Assembly: GCA_027067035.1 (NCBI GenBank)
Contig: JAMOMO010000320.1
Span: 1-8,703 of the forward strand
Direction: 5' to 3'
Source: Desulfobulbaceae bacterium
GTDB lineage: Bacteria; Desulfobacterota; Desulfobulbia; Desulfobulbales; Desulfocapsaceae
Length of the DNA stretch: 8,703 nt
Shown here: positions 1 through 6,677 of the stretch, piece after piece
Layout: each line of letters opens with the position of its first letter
Numbering within the stretch: position 1 is the first letter of the stretch
Position numbers and translations under genes: made by a program
The notes under the pieces: model-generated
The model's database searches: none
Told to the model about the DNA's origin: nothing
What the model saw: the letters and a program-made list of their open reading frames with translations, nothing else

Positions 1-327
1 TGTCCAGACGTCATTGCTTTGCGGTTCATGCTGCATGACCATCTCGGTCCAGTCCCATGGGACATTTTCAATGACGGCACCAATGACAGTTGCGAGTCCC
101 TCCTTTACACTCCAACGCTCTTCCACCTTTAGTCTGAAGTTGATGTTATCACACGATAAAACAGCGATGAAGTAGCCACCTTCAGTGTGTATCTTTCTGG
201 GAATGTCTGTGATACAGAGACCGAAACGTGAAAAATCTTTGAGGATTCCCACGCAAAAACCGGCGCGGTCTGAAATGTGTATCTCAGTGTTTGTGGCCTT
301 TGCTCTGAAATAGTGTCGTTGTTCCAT
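1..327 (-). CDS. PilZ-domain c-di-GMP-binding protein (3' end outside window)
   Basis: Reading the minus strand from the ATG at 327-325 gives 109 uninterrupted codons that run off the left edge, so the C-terminus is missing. The start MEQRHYFRAK carries the PilZ RxxxR motif (R4, R8), and DFSRFG at residues 31-36 is the matching (D/N)xSxxG motif. In the PilZ family these two motifs hold cyclic di-GMP, so binding is likely. A hydrophobic beta-rich stretch follows (FIAVLSC, FRLKVEERW, VIGAVIENV), as expected for the PilZ barrel. No signal peptide or membrane segment is seen, so it is probably a cytoplasmic receptor or adaptor for motility, adhesion or exopolysaccharide control; the actual output is unknown. 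The start is chosen because the family motif begins just after it and no in-frame start lies nearby upstream. The ribosome site is weak (GGA, 6 nt upstream). A different minus-strand frame is also open here but lacks any recognisable motif. Confidence 0.85.
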   Translation of the reverse strand, partial: MEQRHYFRAKATNTEIHISDRAGFCVGILKDFSRFGLCITDIPRKIHTEGGYFIAVLSCDNINFRLKVEERWSVKEGLATVIGAVIENVPWDWTEMVMQHEPQSNDVWT

Positions 328-384
328 GGCGGTTCCGTAGGGAAGAGGGTGAAGAAACGTTTCAGGAATTTCTTCTGATGATTC

Positions 385-412
385 ATTATAGCATTTTGCA
401 GTGAAAGGACAA
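385..412 (-). promoter_or_regulatory. Sigma70-type promoter for the PilZ gene
   Basis: On the minus strand a TTGTCC -35 box (412-407, 4 of 6 consensus bases) is separated by 16 nt from a perfect TATAAT -10 box (390-385). Transcription would begin near 378, leaving a leader of about 50 nt before the PilZ start at 327. This is the best sigma70 match I saw in the window. It is a sequence match only. Confidence 0.6.
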
Positions 413-467
413 TTGGTGGAAGCACCCAATTTTTCATGGGTAAATATGCGTAGTATCGTGGTGATTG

Positions 468-497
468 CAGCTGCCGGGACAGCTGGGAATAATTCCC
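468..497. promoter_or_regulatory. Overlapping inverted repeats between divergent genes
   Basis: Two copies of the palindrome CAGCTG (468-473 and 480-485) are followed directly by the inverted repeat GGGAAT-A-ATTCCC (485-497), sharing the base at 485. The cluster lies between the PilZ gene (minus) and the YyaL-type gene (plus), just upstream of a TTGACT hexamer at 499-504 that could be a -35 box for the plus-strand gene. The -10 counterpart is poor (TACCTT, 522-527), and the implied transcription start would fall at about the ATG at 535. An operator for a dimeric regulator is plausible but unproven. Confidence 0.3.
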
Positions 498-534
498 GTT
501 GACTCGGAACAGATCCGGGCATACCTTGTGGTAT

Positions 535-2784
535 ATGGTGAATGCACTGAGAATAAAATTTTTTCTCCTCTTCTTTCCAGTTCTGTTTTTTTCTATGACT
601 GGCCAGATTTCGGGAAAGGAACCGGGCAGCACAGTGAAACAGAAAAATGACGAGAGGATCTCCGCAGAGAGTAGTGCCAGAGGAAAGGCAAATCATCTTA
701 TCCATGAAAAGAGTCCCTATCTGCTCCAGCATGCCCATAACCCGGTGGACTGGTATCCGTGGGGTGAAGAGGCCTTTGAAAAGGCCTTGCGTGAGGATAA
801 ACCGATTTTCCTCTCCATCGGGTATTCCACCTGTCACTGGTGTCATGTCATGGCCCATGAGTCATTTGAAGATCAGGTGACTGCAGATTTTCTCAATGCA
901 AATTTTGTCTCAATAAAGGTGGACCGGGAGGAACGTCCCGGAGTTGATCAGGTGTATATGGCCGCCACCAGAGCGATGACCGGAAGTGGCGGCTGGCCCC
1001 TTTCCCTGTTTCTTTTCCCGGATAAAAGACCGTTTTATGCCGGAACCTATTTCCCCCCACAGGCCACCCGTGGACGCCCCGGGTTCATGGATATCCTGCA
1101 GGCTGTCAAGACAGCCTGGCTTACGGACAGGACCAGCATCGCCATGTCAGCAGAGCAGGTCACGACTCAGCTGAGAAATATGGACAGGGGCGGGGGCAAA
1201 AGCATTGAAAAGACGTGGCTGGACAAAGGGTTTTCCCAGATAGAAGAGAGCTATGAGCCGTCGTATGGCGGCTTTGCACAGGCTCCGAAGTTTCCAAGGC
1301 CGGTGGTGATGGATTTTCTCCTTCGCTACTATAAGATGAGTGGAATAAAGGCTGCCCGTGATATGGCCCTGTTCACCCTTGACCGGATGGCGGAGGGCGG
1401 TATCCACGATCATATCGGAGGTGGTTTTCACCGCTACTCGGTGGACACGCAGTGGCGGGTTCCCCATTTCGAAAAGATGCTCTATGATCAGGCTCAGCTG
1501 GTCTCCGTTTACCTGTCTGCCTACCAGTTGACGGGAGCTGCGGAGTACCGGCGGGTTGCCGGCCGCACCCTTGAATATGTACTGCGGGATATGCGGGATT
1601 CCCATGGGGCATTTTATTCGGCTGAAGATGCCGATTCTGTGAATCCATACAATGCGCAGGAACATGGTGAGGGGGCATTTTATCTCTGGACGGAGGATGA
1701 AATCAACAGCCTTCTTTCAGAACAACAGGCGTCTGTTTTCAAGGCGTATTACGGGGTGGAAAGGGATGGTAACGCCCTGCATGATCCGCAGCAGGAGTTC
1801 AGCGGACGTAACATCCTCTATCAGAATATGGAGCTCAGTGAGCTGGCGGGAAAGACAGCGCTGTCGGAACCTGAGCTGGAACGGCTCCTTGGGGAGGCGA
1901 GGGGAATTCTCCTTGCAGCACGCGGCGGCAGGGTGCCGCCCCATCGTGACGATAAGATTATTACTGCCTGGAACGGACTGATGATTTCCGCTTTGGCCAG
2001 GGCCTCCATGGTTCTGGGTGATGAGGAATACCTGAGGGCGGCAGAAAAGGCAGCCGGCTTTATATTGGATACTCTTCTGGTGGAAGGGGAGCTGTTGCGG
2101 CGTTATCGCGATGGCGAGGCACGCTATGAGGGCGGGCTTGATGACTACAGTTTTCTGGTGCAGGGACTTCTGGATCTGTACGGGGCCGGGCATAACCCGC
2201 ACTATTTGCATCACGCCATCCGTCTTACGGAAAAGATGATAGAGAACTTCAGGGATGACGACGGGGGGTTTTATGATAGCCCGGAATCCGCCGGCCTTCT
2301 GGTCAGGATGAAGGAGTCCTATGATGGAGCCGAACCTTCCGGCAATTCGGTTGCGGCCCTTAATCTGCTGCGCCTTGCAGCTATCACCGGACGGAGTGAC
2401 TGGGCGGATCTTGCCACGGTATCAGTGGAATCGTTCGGGAAAACTCTTTCCGTTTATCCACCGGCCATGCCGCTCATGCTTGCTGCCATGATCCTTCAGA
2501 TGGAGAAACCGCAGCAGATCGTGCTTGCAGGGGAGCGGGGCAGTGCCGATACCAAAGAACTGCTGGCGGAGATCCATTCACGCTATCTCCCCAACACCCT
2601 TGTGCTGCTGGCAGACGGTGGAGAAAACCAGAGAGTCCTTCAGGAGATGCTGCCCTTTATTGAAACGGCAGAGCCCCTTGGCGGCCGGGCAACGGCCTAT
2701 GTGTGTGAGGATTACAGCTGTAAAATGCCGGTGAACAGCCGCAAAGAGCTGGCTGCCCTGCTTGACGGCAGGAGCAGCCGGTGA
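535..2784 (+). CDS. Exported YyaL/SPATA20-type thioredoxin-domain protein (DUF255)
   Basis: From the ATG at 535 this encodes 749 residues. Residues 1-27 resemble a signal peptide: basic R6 and K8, then a hydrophobic run FFLLFFPVLFF, with possible cleavage near SMTG or QISG. The DUF255 thioredoxin-like domain follows (about 51-215), with HLIHEKSPYLLQHAHNPVDW, the redox motif CHWC (C100, C103), VDREERP (129-135) and GGWPLSLFL with GTYFPP up to residue 175. The rest matches the family's six-hairpin, glycosidase-like alpha/alpha part: GGFAQAPKFP (245-254), GGIHDHIGGGFHRYSVD (288-304), WRVPHFEKMLYDQ (307-319), AEDADS (363-368), DDKIITAWNGLM (about 472). The family's biochemical activity is not established; the domain pair suggests thiol redox chemistry or sugar-related binding. 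Members usually have about 680 residues and begin near the HLIHEKSP block, so the N-terminal extension is notable. A TTG at 499 is an alternative start adding 12 residues. I see no strong ribosome site before either. The stop lies 21 bp from the stop of the convergent chemoreceptor gene. Confidence 0.92.
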   Translation: MVNALRIKFFLLFFPVLFFSMTGQISGKEPGSTVKQKNDERISAESSARGKANHLIHEKSPYLLQHAHNPVDWYPWGEEAFEKALREDKPIFLSIGYSTCHWCHVMAHESFEDQVTADFLNANFVSIKVDREERPGVDQVYMAATRAMTGSGGWPLSLFLFPDKRPFYAGTYFPPQATRGRPGFMDILQAVKTAWLTDRTSIAMSAEQVTTQLRNMDRGGGKSIEKTWLDKGFSQIEESYEPSYGGFAQAPKFPRPVVMDFLLRYYKMSGIKAARDMALFTLDRMAEGGIHDHIGGGFHRYSVDTQWRVPHFEKMLYDQAQLVSVYLSAYQLTGAAEYRRVAGRTLEYVLRDMRDSHGAFYSAEDADSVNPYNAQEHGEGAFYLWTEDEINSLLSEQQASVFKAYYGVERDGNALHDPQQEFSGRNILYQNMELSELAGKTALSEPELERLLGEARGILLAARGGRVPPHRDDKIITAWNGLMISALARASMVLGDEEYLRAAEKAAGFILDTLLVEGELLRRYRDGEARYEGGLDDYSFLVQGLLDLYGAGHNPHYLHHAIRLTEKMIENFRDDDGGFYDSPESAGLLVRMKESYDGAEPSGNSVAALNLLRLAAITGRSDWADLATVSVESFGKTLSVYPPAMPLMLAAMILQMEKPQQIVLAGERGSADTKELLAEIHSRYLPNTLVLLADGGENQRVLQEMLPFIETAEPLGGRATAYVCEDYSCKMPVNSRKELAALLDGRSSR

Positions 2785-2805
2785 GGAACTCCTTCTTCGC
2801 AGCGG

Positions 2806-4851
2806 TCAGACCTTAAACGATCCCACCATGCGCTGCAGCTGTCCTGCAAGCTCACCAAGTTCATTGGCGCTGTCATGAATCTTTCCTGTGTGACCGTTCA
2901 GTTTACTGGAGGACTGGTCTACTTCTGCAATATCCTGGGCTACTTCACGGGAAACCGTGGATGCCTGGGAGACGTTGTCGGTTACTTCCTGAATACCCTG
3001 GGACGCCTGGTTGATATTGTCTGAGATTTCCGTTGTGGTGGCAACCTGTGAGTTTACAGACTCAGTGATCTCTGAAACGATTGAGTTCATCTCGTCAATA
3101 ACTTTTGTGATGTCTTCAATCTCGGTGACGGTAACCTGTGTTGTATTCTGAATCTGTTCAATCTTACTTTTGATCTCAAGGGTCGCCTCTGCTGTCTGCT
3201 TGGCAAGATCCTTGATCTCATTGGCTACGACGGCAAAGCCTTTTCCTGCTTCACCCGCCCTTGCTGCTTCAATTGTGGCGTTGAGGGCAAGGAGGTTTGT
3301 CTGCTCGGAAATCTCTGTGATTGCCTCGGTGACCTTGCCAATTTCATTTGCAGCAACTCCAAGCTTGTTGACACTCTTTGAGGAGTTGGCTGCTTTCTCA
3401 ACGGCAGAGGTGGTGATCTGGTTTGCTTTCCCTGTGTTGGTGGCAATCTCCTCACTGATGGCAGCCACCTCTTCAGTGGACGCGGCAACACTTGAAACAT
3501 TCAGCGCGGCCTCTTCAACGGCATGGGCAACTGTGTCCATGTTCACACTCATCTCTTCCGCTGCTGCTGCAACCGTACTGGCACGGCCGGAGACGTTTTC
3601 GGTGTCTTCCCGCATCTCGATGGTCAGGCTGCTCTGTTTTTTGTTGACGGTATCGAGGGATCCGGAAATATTTTGAATGTTACTGATCATTGAAGTCAGA
3701 TTCTCAAGCATCTGGTCAATGGCCTGGGCAAGGGAGCCTATCTCGTCTTTGGATTTCAGGTTCATGCGTATGGTCAGATCGCCCTCTCCCTGCGCAAGGT
3801 CACGGGCAACATCTGTGGCCTGCTTTATACCATTTAACATTGCAGTACCCACCAGGTAGATGGTTACGACGGACAGCATGAGGATAACAAGGAAGATTAT
3901 CACATTTACTATCATGGCCGTTTTGACCTTGGATGCGAGATTCTTTGCCTGTTCCTGCAACCCCTGTGACAGTGCATCTTCAACCTGTTTGAGCAGGTTG
4001 ATCTTCTGGGTCATGGTGTCAAACCAGTCCACTGGATCTATTCCCAGTTTTCTGGACCTGTCCAGATTTATCTCCCGCGCGATCTGCCGCATCTGCTGTA
4101 CTTTGTCGACGGCCGTACCACGCACGGTTGAGCGGTAGAGCTGCTGCTCTTGATCAGAGGCAATGGCGTTGAAAACTCTCATATAGGTATCCTGCTCGGT
4201 GACGAGCTGGATAAATGTTGCATAGCTTTCTCCCGTGAAAAAGCCCTTGCTGAAAACACCACTCATCACCGCCCGCTCCTTTCCTGCCCGTTCTTTGCTT
4301 TGCAGGAAGTTATAATATGCGCCGATGGAGGAGGAGAGCTGCACATCTGAAGTAAGATGGGTCATGTAACCGATAACGTTCAGAAGATTGGAGTTGCAGG
4401 ATGAGTAGAAGGAAACGGCATCCTTGACGGTGGTCTGCTGGGAGGATATTGCCTGTCGTTCCCTGTCAATATCTGCAAGCTGGGATGTGGCTTTACTGAT
4501 CAGGCTTGCCAGTCTGGGGCTGAAGTTATTGAAGTCAAAATTATCAAGTGCCTCTTTGAATTCTTTGTTTTTGGCGTCTGTTTCTCTGCGTTGCGCGGGG
4601 AGTTTACTGCCGAATTTCTTCCCTTTGCTTCCGAGATAGCCGGCAGAGGTTCCACGTTCCTTCTGCAGCTCATGGACAAGATTACTGATTTTAGTCGAAA
4701 GTCCGGAGAGCTCGTAGACGGTGTTGCTTGAGGAAAGGACACGGTAATTATCCAGTAGATTTGATCCGGAGAGGATTAAATACGCTCCAAGCGGAAATGC
4801 GACGAGGAGCAACAATTTGACTTTGATTGAGAGGTTGTTTATGAAATCCAT
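2806..4851 (-). CDS. Methyl-accepting chemotaxis protein with NIT sensory domain
   Basis: A complete 681-residue transmembrane chemoreceptor. TM1 is at about 11-33. The periplasmic part (34-310) has NIT-domain (nitrate- and nitrite-sensing) features: LVHELQKERGTSAGYLGS from residue 58, LPAQRRETD (84-92) and KERAVMSGVF (191-200). TM2 is at about 311-338, HAMP at about 333-386, then a long helical signalling domain. Its conserved hairpin tip (513-550) contains EISEQTNLLALNATIEAARA followed by GEAGKGFAVVANE, the CheA/CheW contact region. By family knowledge, ligand binding outside alters CheA kinase activity and so flagellar or pilus motility. Nitrate or nitrite as ligand is inferred from the domain name alone. 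The C-terminus ends GSFKV, with no NWETF-type CheR tether. The ATG is supported by AGGAG (4861-4857) with a 5-nt spacer. No che genes are in the window, so it appears to be an orphan receptor, transcribed alone. Confidence 0.95.
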   Translation of the reverse strand: MDFINNLSIKVKLLLLVAFPLGAYLILSGSNLLDNYRVLSSSNTVYELSGLSTKISNLVHELQKERGTSAGYLGSKGKKFGSKLPAQRRETDAKNKEFKEALDNFDFNNFSPRLASLISKATSQLADIDRERQAISSQQTTVKDAVSFYSSCNSNLLNVIGYMTHLTSDVQLSSSIGAYYNFLQSKERAGKERAVMSGVFSKGFFTGESYATFIQLVTEQDTYMRVFNAIASDQEQQLYRSTVRGTAVDKVQQMRQIAREINLDRSRKLGIDPVDWFDTMTQKINLLKQVEDALSQGLQEQAKNLASKVKTAMIVNVIIFLVILMLSVVTIYLVGTAMLNGIKQATDVARDLAQGEGDLTIRMNLKSKDEIGSLAQAIDQMLENLTSMISNIQNISGSLDTVNKKQSSLTIEMREDTENVSGRASTVAAAAEEMSVNMDTVAHAVEEAALNVSSVAASTEEVAAISEEIATNTGKANQITTSAVEKAANSSKSVNKLGVAANEIGKVTEAITEISEQTNLLALNATIEAARAGEAGKGFAVVANEIKDLAKQTAEATLEIKSKIEQIQNTTQVTVTEIEDITKVIDEMNSIVSEITESVNSQVATTTEISDNINQASQGIQEVTDNVSQASTVSREVAQDIAEVDQSSSKLNGHTGKIHDSANELGELAGQLQRMVGSFKV

Positions 4852-4856
4852 TTTTT

Positions 4857-4861
4857 CTCCT
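4857..4861 (-). promoter_or_regulatory. Ribosome binding site of the chemoreceptor gene
   Basis: On the minus strand AGGAG lies 5 nt before the ATG at 4851-4849, a near-ideal Shine-Dalgarno site. It is the clearest one in the window and fixes the chemoreceptor start. Confidence 0.8.
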
Positions 4862-4905
4862 GATCCAAGGGGGCTGATGGTTTTTAAATATGTAGTACTC
4901 TTAAG

Positions 4906-4935
4906 ATGCTATCAATATTGCAACCTTTAAGTCAA
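4906..4935 (-). promoter_or_regulatory. Candidate sigma70 promoter for the chemoreceptor gene
   Basis: On the minus strand TTGACT (4935-4930, 5 of 6) and TAGCAT (4911-4906, 4 of 6) are spaced by 18 nt in an AT-rich stretch, giving a leader of about 50 nt. A flagellar sigma28 site was considered: TAAAGGTT is present, but the GATA element is too close for the usual spacing. Confidence 0.45.
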
Positions 4936-5102
4936 ATAATAAACTTGTGTGTGGCAATTTTTGTGATTATCTTTTGCCTGTACCTGTTGTTTTCTTCTGT
5001 AAAACAGGGTGGATAGGGTAAGAGGAGGAAATCTGCAGACAGTGGCGGCCCGTGGCCTCCGGAAATGATGGGGAGGGGGAGCTGCTGCGGGTGTCTTTCG
5101 TC

Positions 5103-5636
5103 TCAGATCTCTTTGAAACGGTCTGCGGGAGCGGTGCAGACGGGACAGTGTTCAGGGGCCTGGTGTTCCATGATAAAACCGCAGAAGGAGCAGACCTGAT
5201 AGCTGGTGTTTTTTTGTGGATCCAACTCCAGTTTTTTCCTGAGGTTCTGCTGGATGCGAGAGACTTTGGAAGATTGGGTAAAAGCTGATTGCATGGCAGT
5301 TTCGCCTGCCTCTGCGGCAATTTGTGCGGCCTGCTGGTAATGTTGTATGAGGGCGGGCAGCTCTTTGTTGAAGGCCGTGTCGATGTTGTGATCGTTGTCT
5401 CCTGTCCGGCCACGCAGCTGCAGCAGAAAACGGGTGGCCTGGGCCTCCTCCGATGCTGCAATGGCCCTAAACAGTCTGGCCAGCTGTTTTTCTCCCGCCT
5501 GTTCGGCCCGCAGGGCATAGAGTTTTTTTCTGGCACTGCTGCGGGAGAGCGTGAGGAAGCTTTTCTCAACCTGAGTTCGTGTTTTTCGGTCCATCATATG
5601 CCACCAACTTCTGTCGTATGTCTGCTGTTCATGCAC
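5103..5636 (-). CDS. Rubrerythrin-like protein with degenerate diiron site
   Basis: This encodes 177 residues, slightly shorter than typical rubrerythrin (about 190). The C-terminus is a rubredoxin-type iron site, CSFCG (C149, C152) and CPVC (C164, C167), with the typical YQVC, APEHCPVC and DRFKEI surroundings. Residues about 21-137 look like the rubrerythrin four-helix bundle. By-eye alignment to classical rubrerythrin gives LARLFRAIAASEEAQA (52-67) for the first ExxH helix, with Q66 in place of His, and SKVSRIQQNL (123-132) for the second, with S126 and Q129 in place of Glu and His. YxEF becomes YQQA (100-103). Only E63 and E92 seem kept. Classical rubrerythrin reduces peroxide at the diiron centre; with these changes that reaction is doubtful, so electron transfer or another role is possible. 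The GTG start at 5636 overlaps the upstream transporter's stop by 8 bp, suggesting translational coupling. ATG codons at 5597 and 5594 are alternative starts. Confidence 0.85.
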   Translation of the reverse strand: MHEQQTYDRSWWHMMDRKTRTQVEKSFLTLSRSSARKKLYALRAEQAGEKQLARLFRAIAASEEAQATRFLLQLRGRTGDNDHNIDTAFNKELPALIQHYQQAAQIAAEAGETAMQSAFTQSSKVSRIQQNLRKKLELDPQKNTSYQVCSFCGFIMEHQAPEHCPVCTAPADRFKEI

Positions 5637-6522
5637 GTTTGAGCCAGAATCCCTGGCTCAGGGCAACTCCGAAAAAGATAACAAAACCTGCAATATATTG
5701 AAACAGGGTAAAAGATTCTTTGAAAATAATCCAGCCGAGAAGCATGGTGAAGAGGGGAATCAGGTTGATGTATATGGACGTCTTTCCTGCATCCATGGCG
5801 GACAGGGCATAGTTGTAGGCTCCATAGGCAAGAAGAGTCACTGCCAGGCCCAGGTAGATAATGGCTGCAGTCGGGACCAGAAGAAATACGTCTGGAACCG
5901 GTACGCCGGGAAGGAGGAGCATGGGCAGAAAGAAGACAGCTCCCACCCAGGCCTGAACCGCAGTGAGAAAAAGCGGGGAATAGCGGCTGGTGAGGTTTTT
6001 GATGGCCAGGGTATAGGCAGTTGCACAGATCATGGCCAGAAATTCATAAAAGTTCCCCAGCAGCGGTGCCGGTGCCTGAAGACTTATTTCTCCACCTATG
6101 CTGAGGCCGAGAGCCCCGGCCATGGCCAGAACAAGACCTGTAATATTCTGCAGGGAAAATTTTTCGGCAAGAAAGAGGGCGGAGGCCACCGAAACCAGCA
6201 GAGGCAGCATGGTGGTGATCATGGAGGCCTGGGATGCAGATGTGTTTTTCAGGGCAAGGGCTTCAAAAATGAAGTATAAACAGGGTTCACAAAGTGCCAT
6301 GAAGGCCATGAGTTTATAGTCCCTGGGGCGGATGCGAATGTGCCGGAAGCGTGGCAGCAGAAAAAGAAATGCCAGAGAGGCCACCACCATTCGTCCTGCT
6401 ATAACCACCATGGGATGGTAATCTGTGAAGGCGATTTTCAGAGCAATAAAAGAACTTGCCCAGAGAAAGGTGGCCAGCAGGAGACAGAGGGCTGGAAGTA
6501 TTTTAGAGTGGCCGCTTTTCAT
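5629..6522 (-). CDS. EamA/DMT-superfamily membrane transporter
   Basis: A 297-residue protein of very hydrophobic composition with about ten membrane helices (near 9-30, 38-57, 70-91, 98-119, 125-143, 156-173, 183-204, 213-236, 247-266 and 273-292). It is laid out as two repeats of five helices, the EamA architecture. Family signatures include LLATFLWASSFIALK near the N-terminus, LAEKFSLQNITGLVLAMAG closing the first repeat and the equivalent IIFKESFTLFQYIAGFVIFF closing the second. It sits in the inner membrane. DMT proteins export or import small metabolites such as amino acids, nucleosides or sugars; the substrate cannot be read from the sequence. It is the first gene of a likely two-gene operon, its TGA overlapping the GTG of the rubrerythrin-like gene. 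The ATG at 6522 has only a weak upstream site (GGA, 8 nt spacer). Confidence 0.92.
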   Translation of the reverse strand: MKSGHSKILPALCLLLATFLWASSFIALKIAFTDYHPMVVIAGRMVVASLAFLFLLPRFRHIRIRPRDYKLMAFMALCEPCLYFIFEALALKNTSASQASMITTMLPLLVSVASALFLAEKFSLQNITGLVLAMAGALGLSIGGEISLQAPAPLLGNFYEFLAMICATAYTLAIKNLTSRYSPLFLTAVQAWVGAVFFLPMLLLPGVPVPDVFLLVPTAAIIYLGLAVTLLAYGAYNYALSAMDAGKTSIYINLIPLFTMLLGWIIFKESFTLFQYIAGFVIFFGVALSQGFWLKRA

Positions 6523-6582
6523 CGGGACTGTCCATAAATAATGTTGATATTTCGTTGAAAATGTATATTGCTAAACGTACTT

Positions 6583-6605
6583 CTTTCTGCAAACGTGCAG
6601 GAAAG
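6583..6605. promoter_or_regulatory. Stem-loop in the divergent intergenic region
   Basis: CTTTCTGCA (6583-6591) can pair with TGCA and GAAAG (6596-6599 and 6601-6605) around a four-base AACG loop, giving nine base pairs with one bulged G at 6600. There is no T run on either side, so it is not a standard terminator. If the promoter at 6614-6643 is real, the structure would lie at the very 5' end of the transporter transcript, where it could protect the RNA or act as a protein site. Confidence 0.35.
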
Positions 6606-6613
6606 GCGGTCAA

Positions 6614-6643
6614 CTTATAGCGTTTATGCAGGAAGTCAAGCAA
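6614..6643 (-). promoter_or_regulatory. Candidate promoter for the transporter-rubrerythrin operon
   Basis: On the minus strand TATAAG (6619-6614, 5 of 6) is preceded by TTGCTT (6643-6638, 3 of 6) with an 18-nt spacer. Transcription would start near 6607, leaving a leader of about 85 nt. The weak -35 box keeps confidence low. A TTGACT lies slightly closer to the -10 box but at only 14 nt spacing. Confidence 0.3.
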
Positions 6644-6677
6644 TCATCAATCAATCAGTCATTCGATTCAAACAGAA

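Larger units (their letters stand above)
4852..5102. other. Intergenic region between the chemoreceptor and rubrerythrin-like genes
   Basis: These 251 bases hold no credible gene. The part next to the chemoreceptor is AT-rich and contains its promoter and ribosome site. The part next to the rubrerythrin-like gene is rich in G on the plus strand (5061-5090). I found no convincing Rho-independent terminator for the rubrerythrin transcript; the one hairpin seen, at 4983-5008, is bulged and lacks a U run. Confidence 0.6.

Noticed and set aside
129..632. Minus-strand open frame of 167 codons
   Set aside because: It overlaps the PilZ gene in another frame of the same strand and the start of the thioredoxin-like gene on the opposite strand. 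Its translation has no recognisable motif, whereas the PilZ frame carries both RxxxR and DxSxxG.
3170..3676. Plus-strand open frame of 168 codons rich in Ala, Ser and Val
   Set aside because: It is antisense to the signalling domain of the chemoreceptor, and its composition is the mirror of that helical repeat pattern. No ribosome site or family match.
4911..4930. Possible sigma28 (flagellar) promoter for the chemoreceptor
   Set aside because: TAAAGGTT resembles the -35 element, but the GATA-like -10 element is only about 5-8 nt away instead of the usual 11-nt spacing to GCCGATAA.
4983..5008. Possible terminator hairpin downstream of the rubrerythrin-like gene
   Set aside because: CCTG/CAGG and TTTT/AAAA can pair, but a three-base bulge interrupts the stem and no U run follows on the minus strand.
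4967..5569. Minus-strand open frame of 200 codons
   Set aside because: Overlaps the rubrerythrin-like gene in another frame; rich in Pro, Ser and Arg, without the rubredoxin cysteines that mark the real frame.
5698..6279. Plus-strand open frame of 193 codons
   Set aside because: Antisense to the transporter; its translation is rich in Gly, Lys, Gln and His with no domain, while the minus frame has clear EamA helices.
6642..6668. Short TCAA/TCAT-like tandem repetition before the large unknown gene
   Set aside because: Only three to four imperfect 4-base units; too short to distinguish from chance and not part of a larger repeat.
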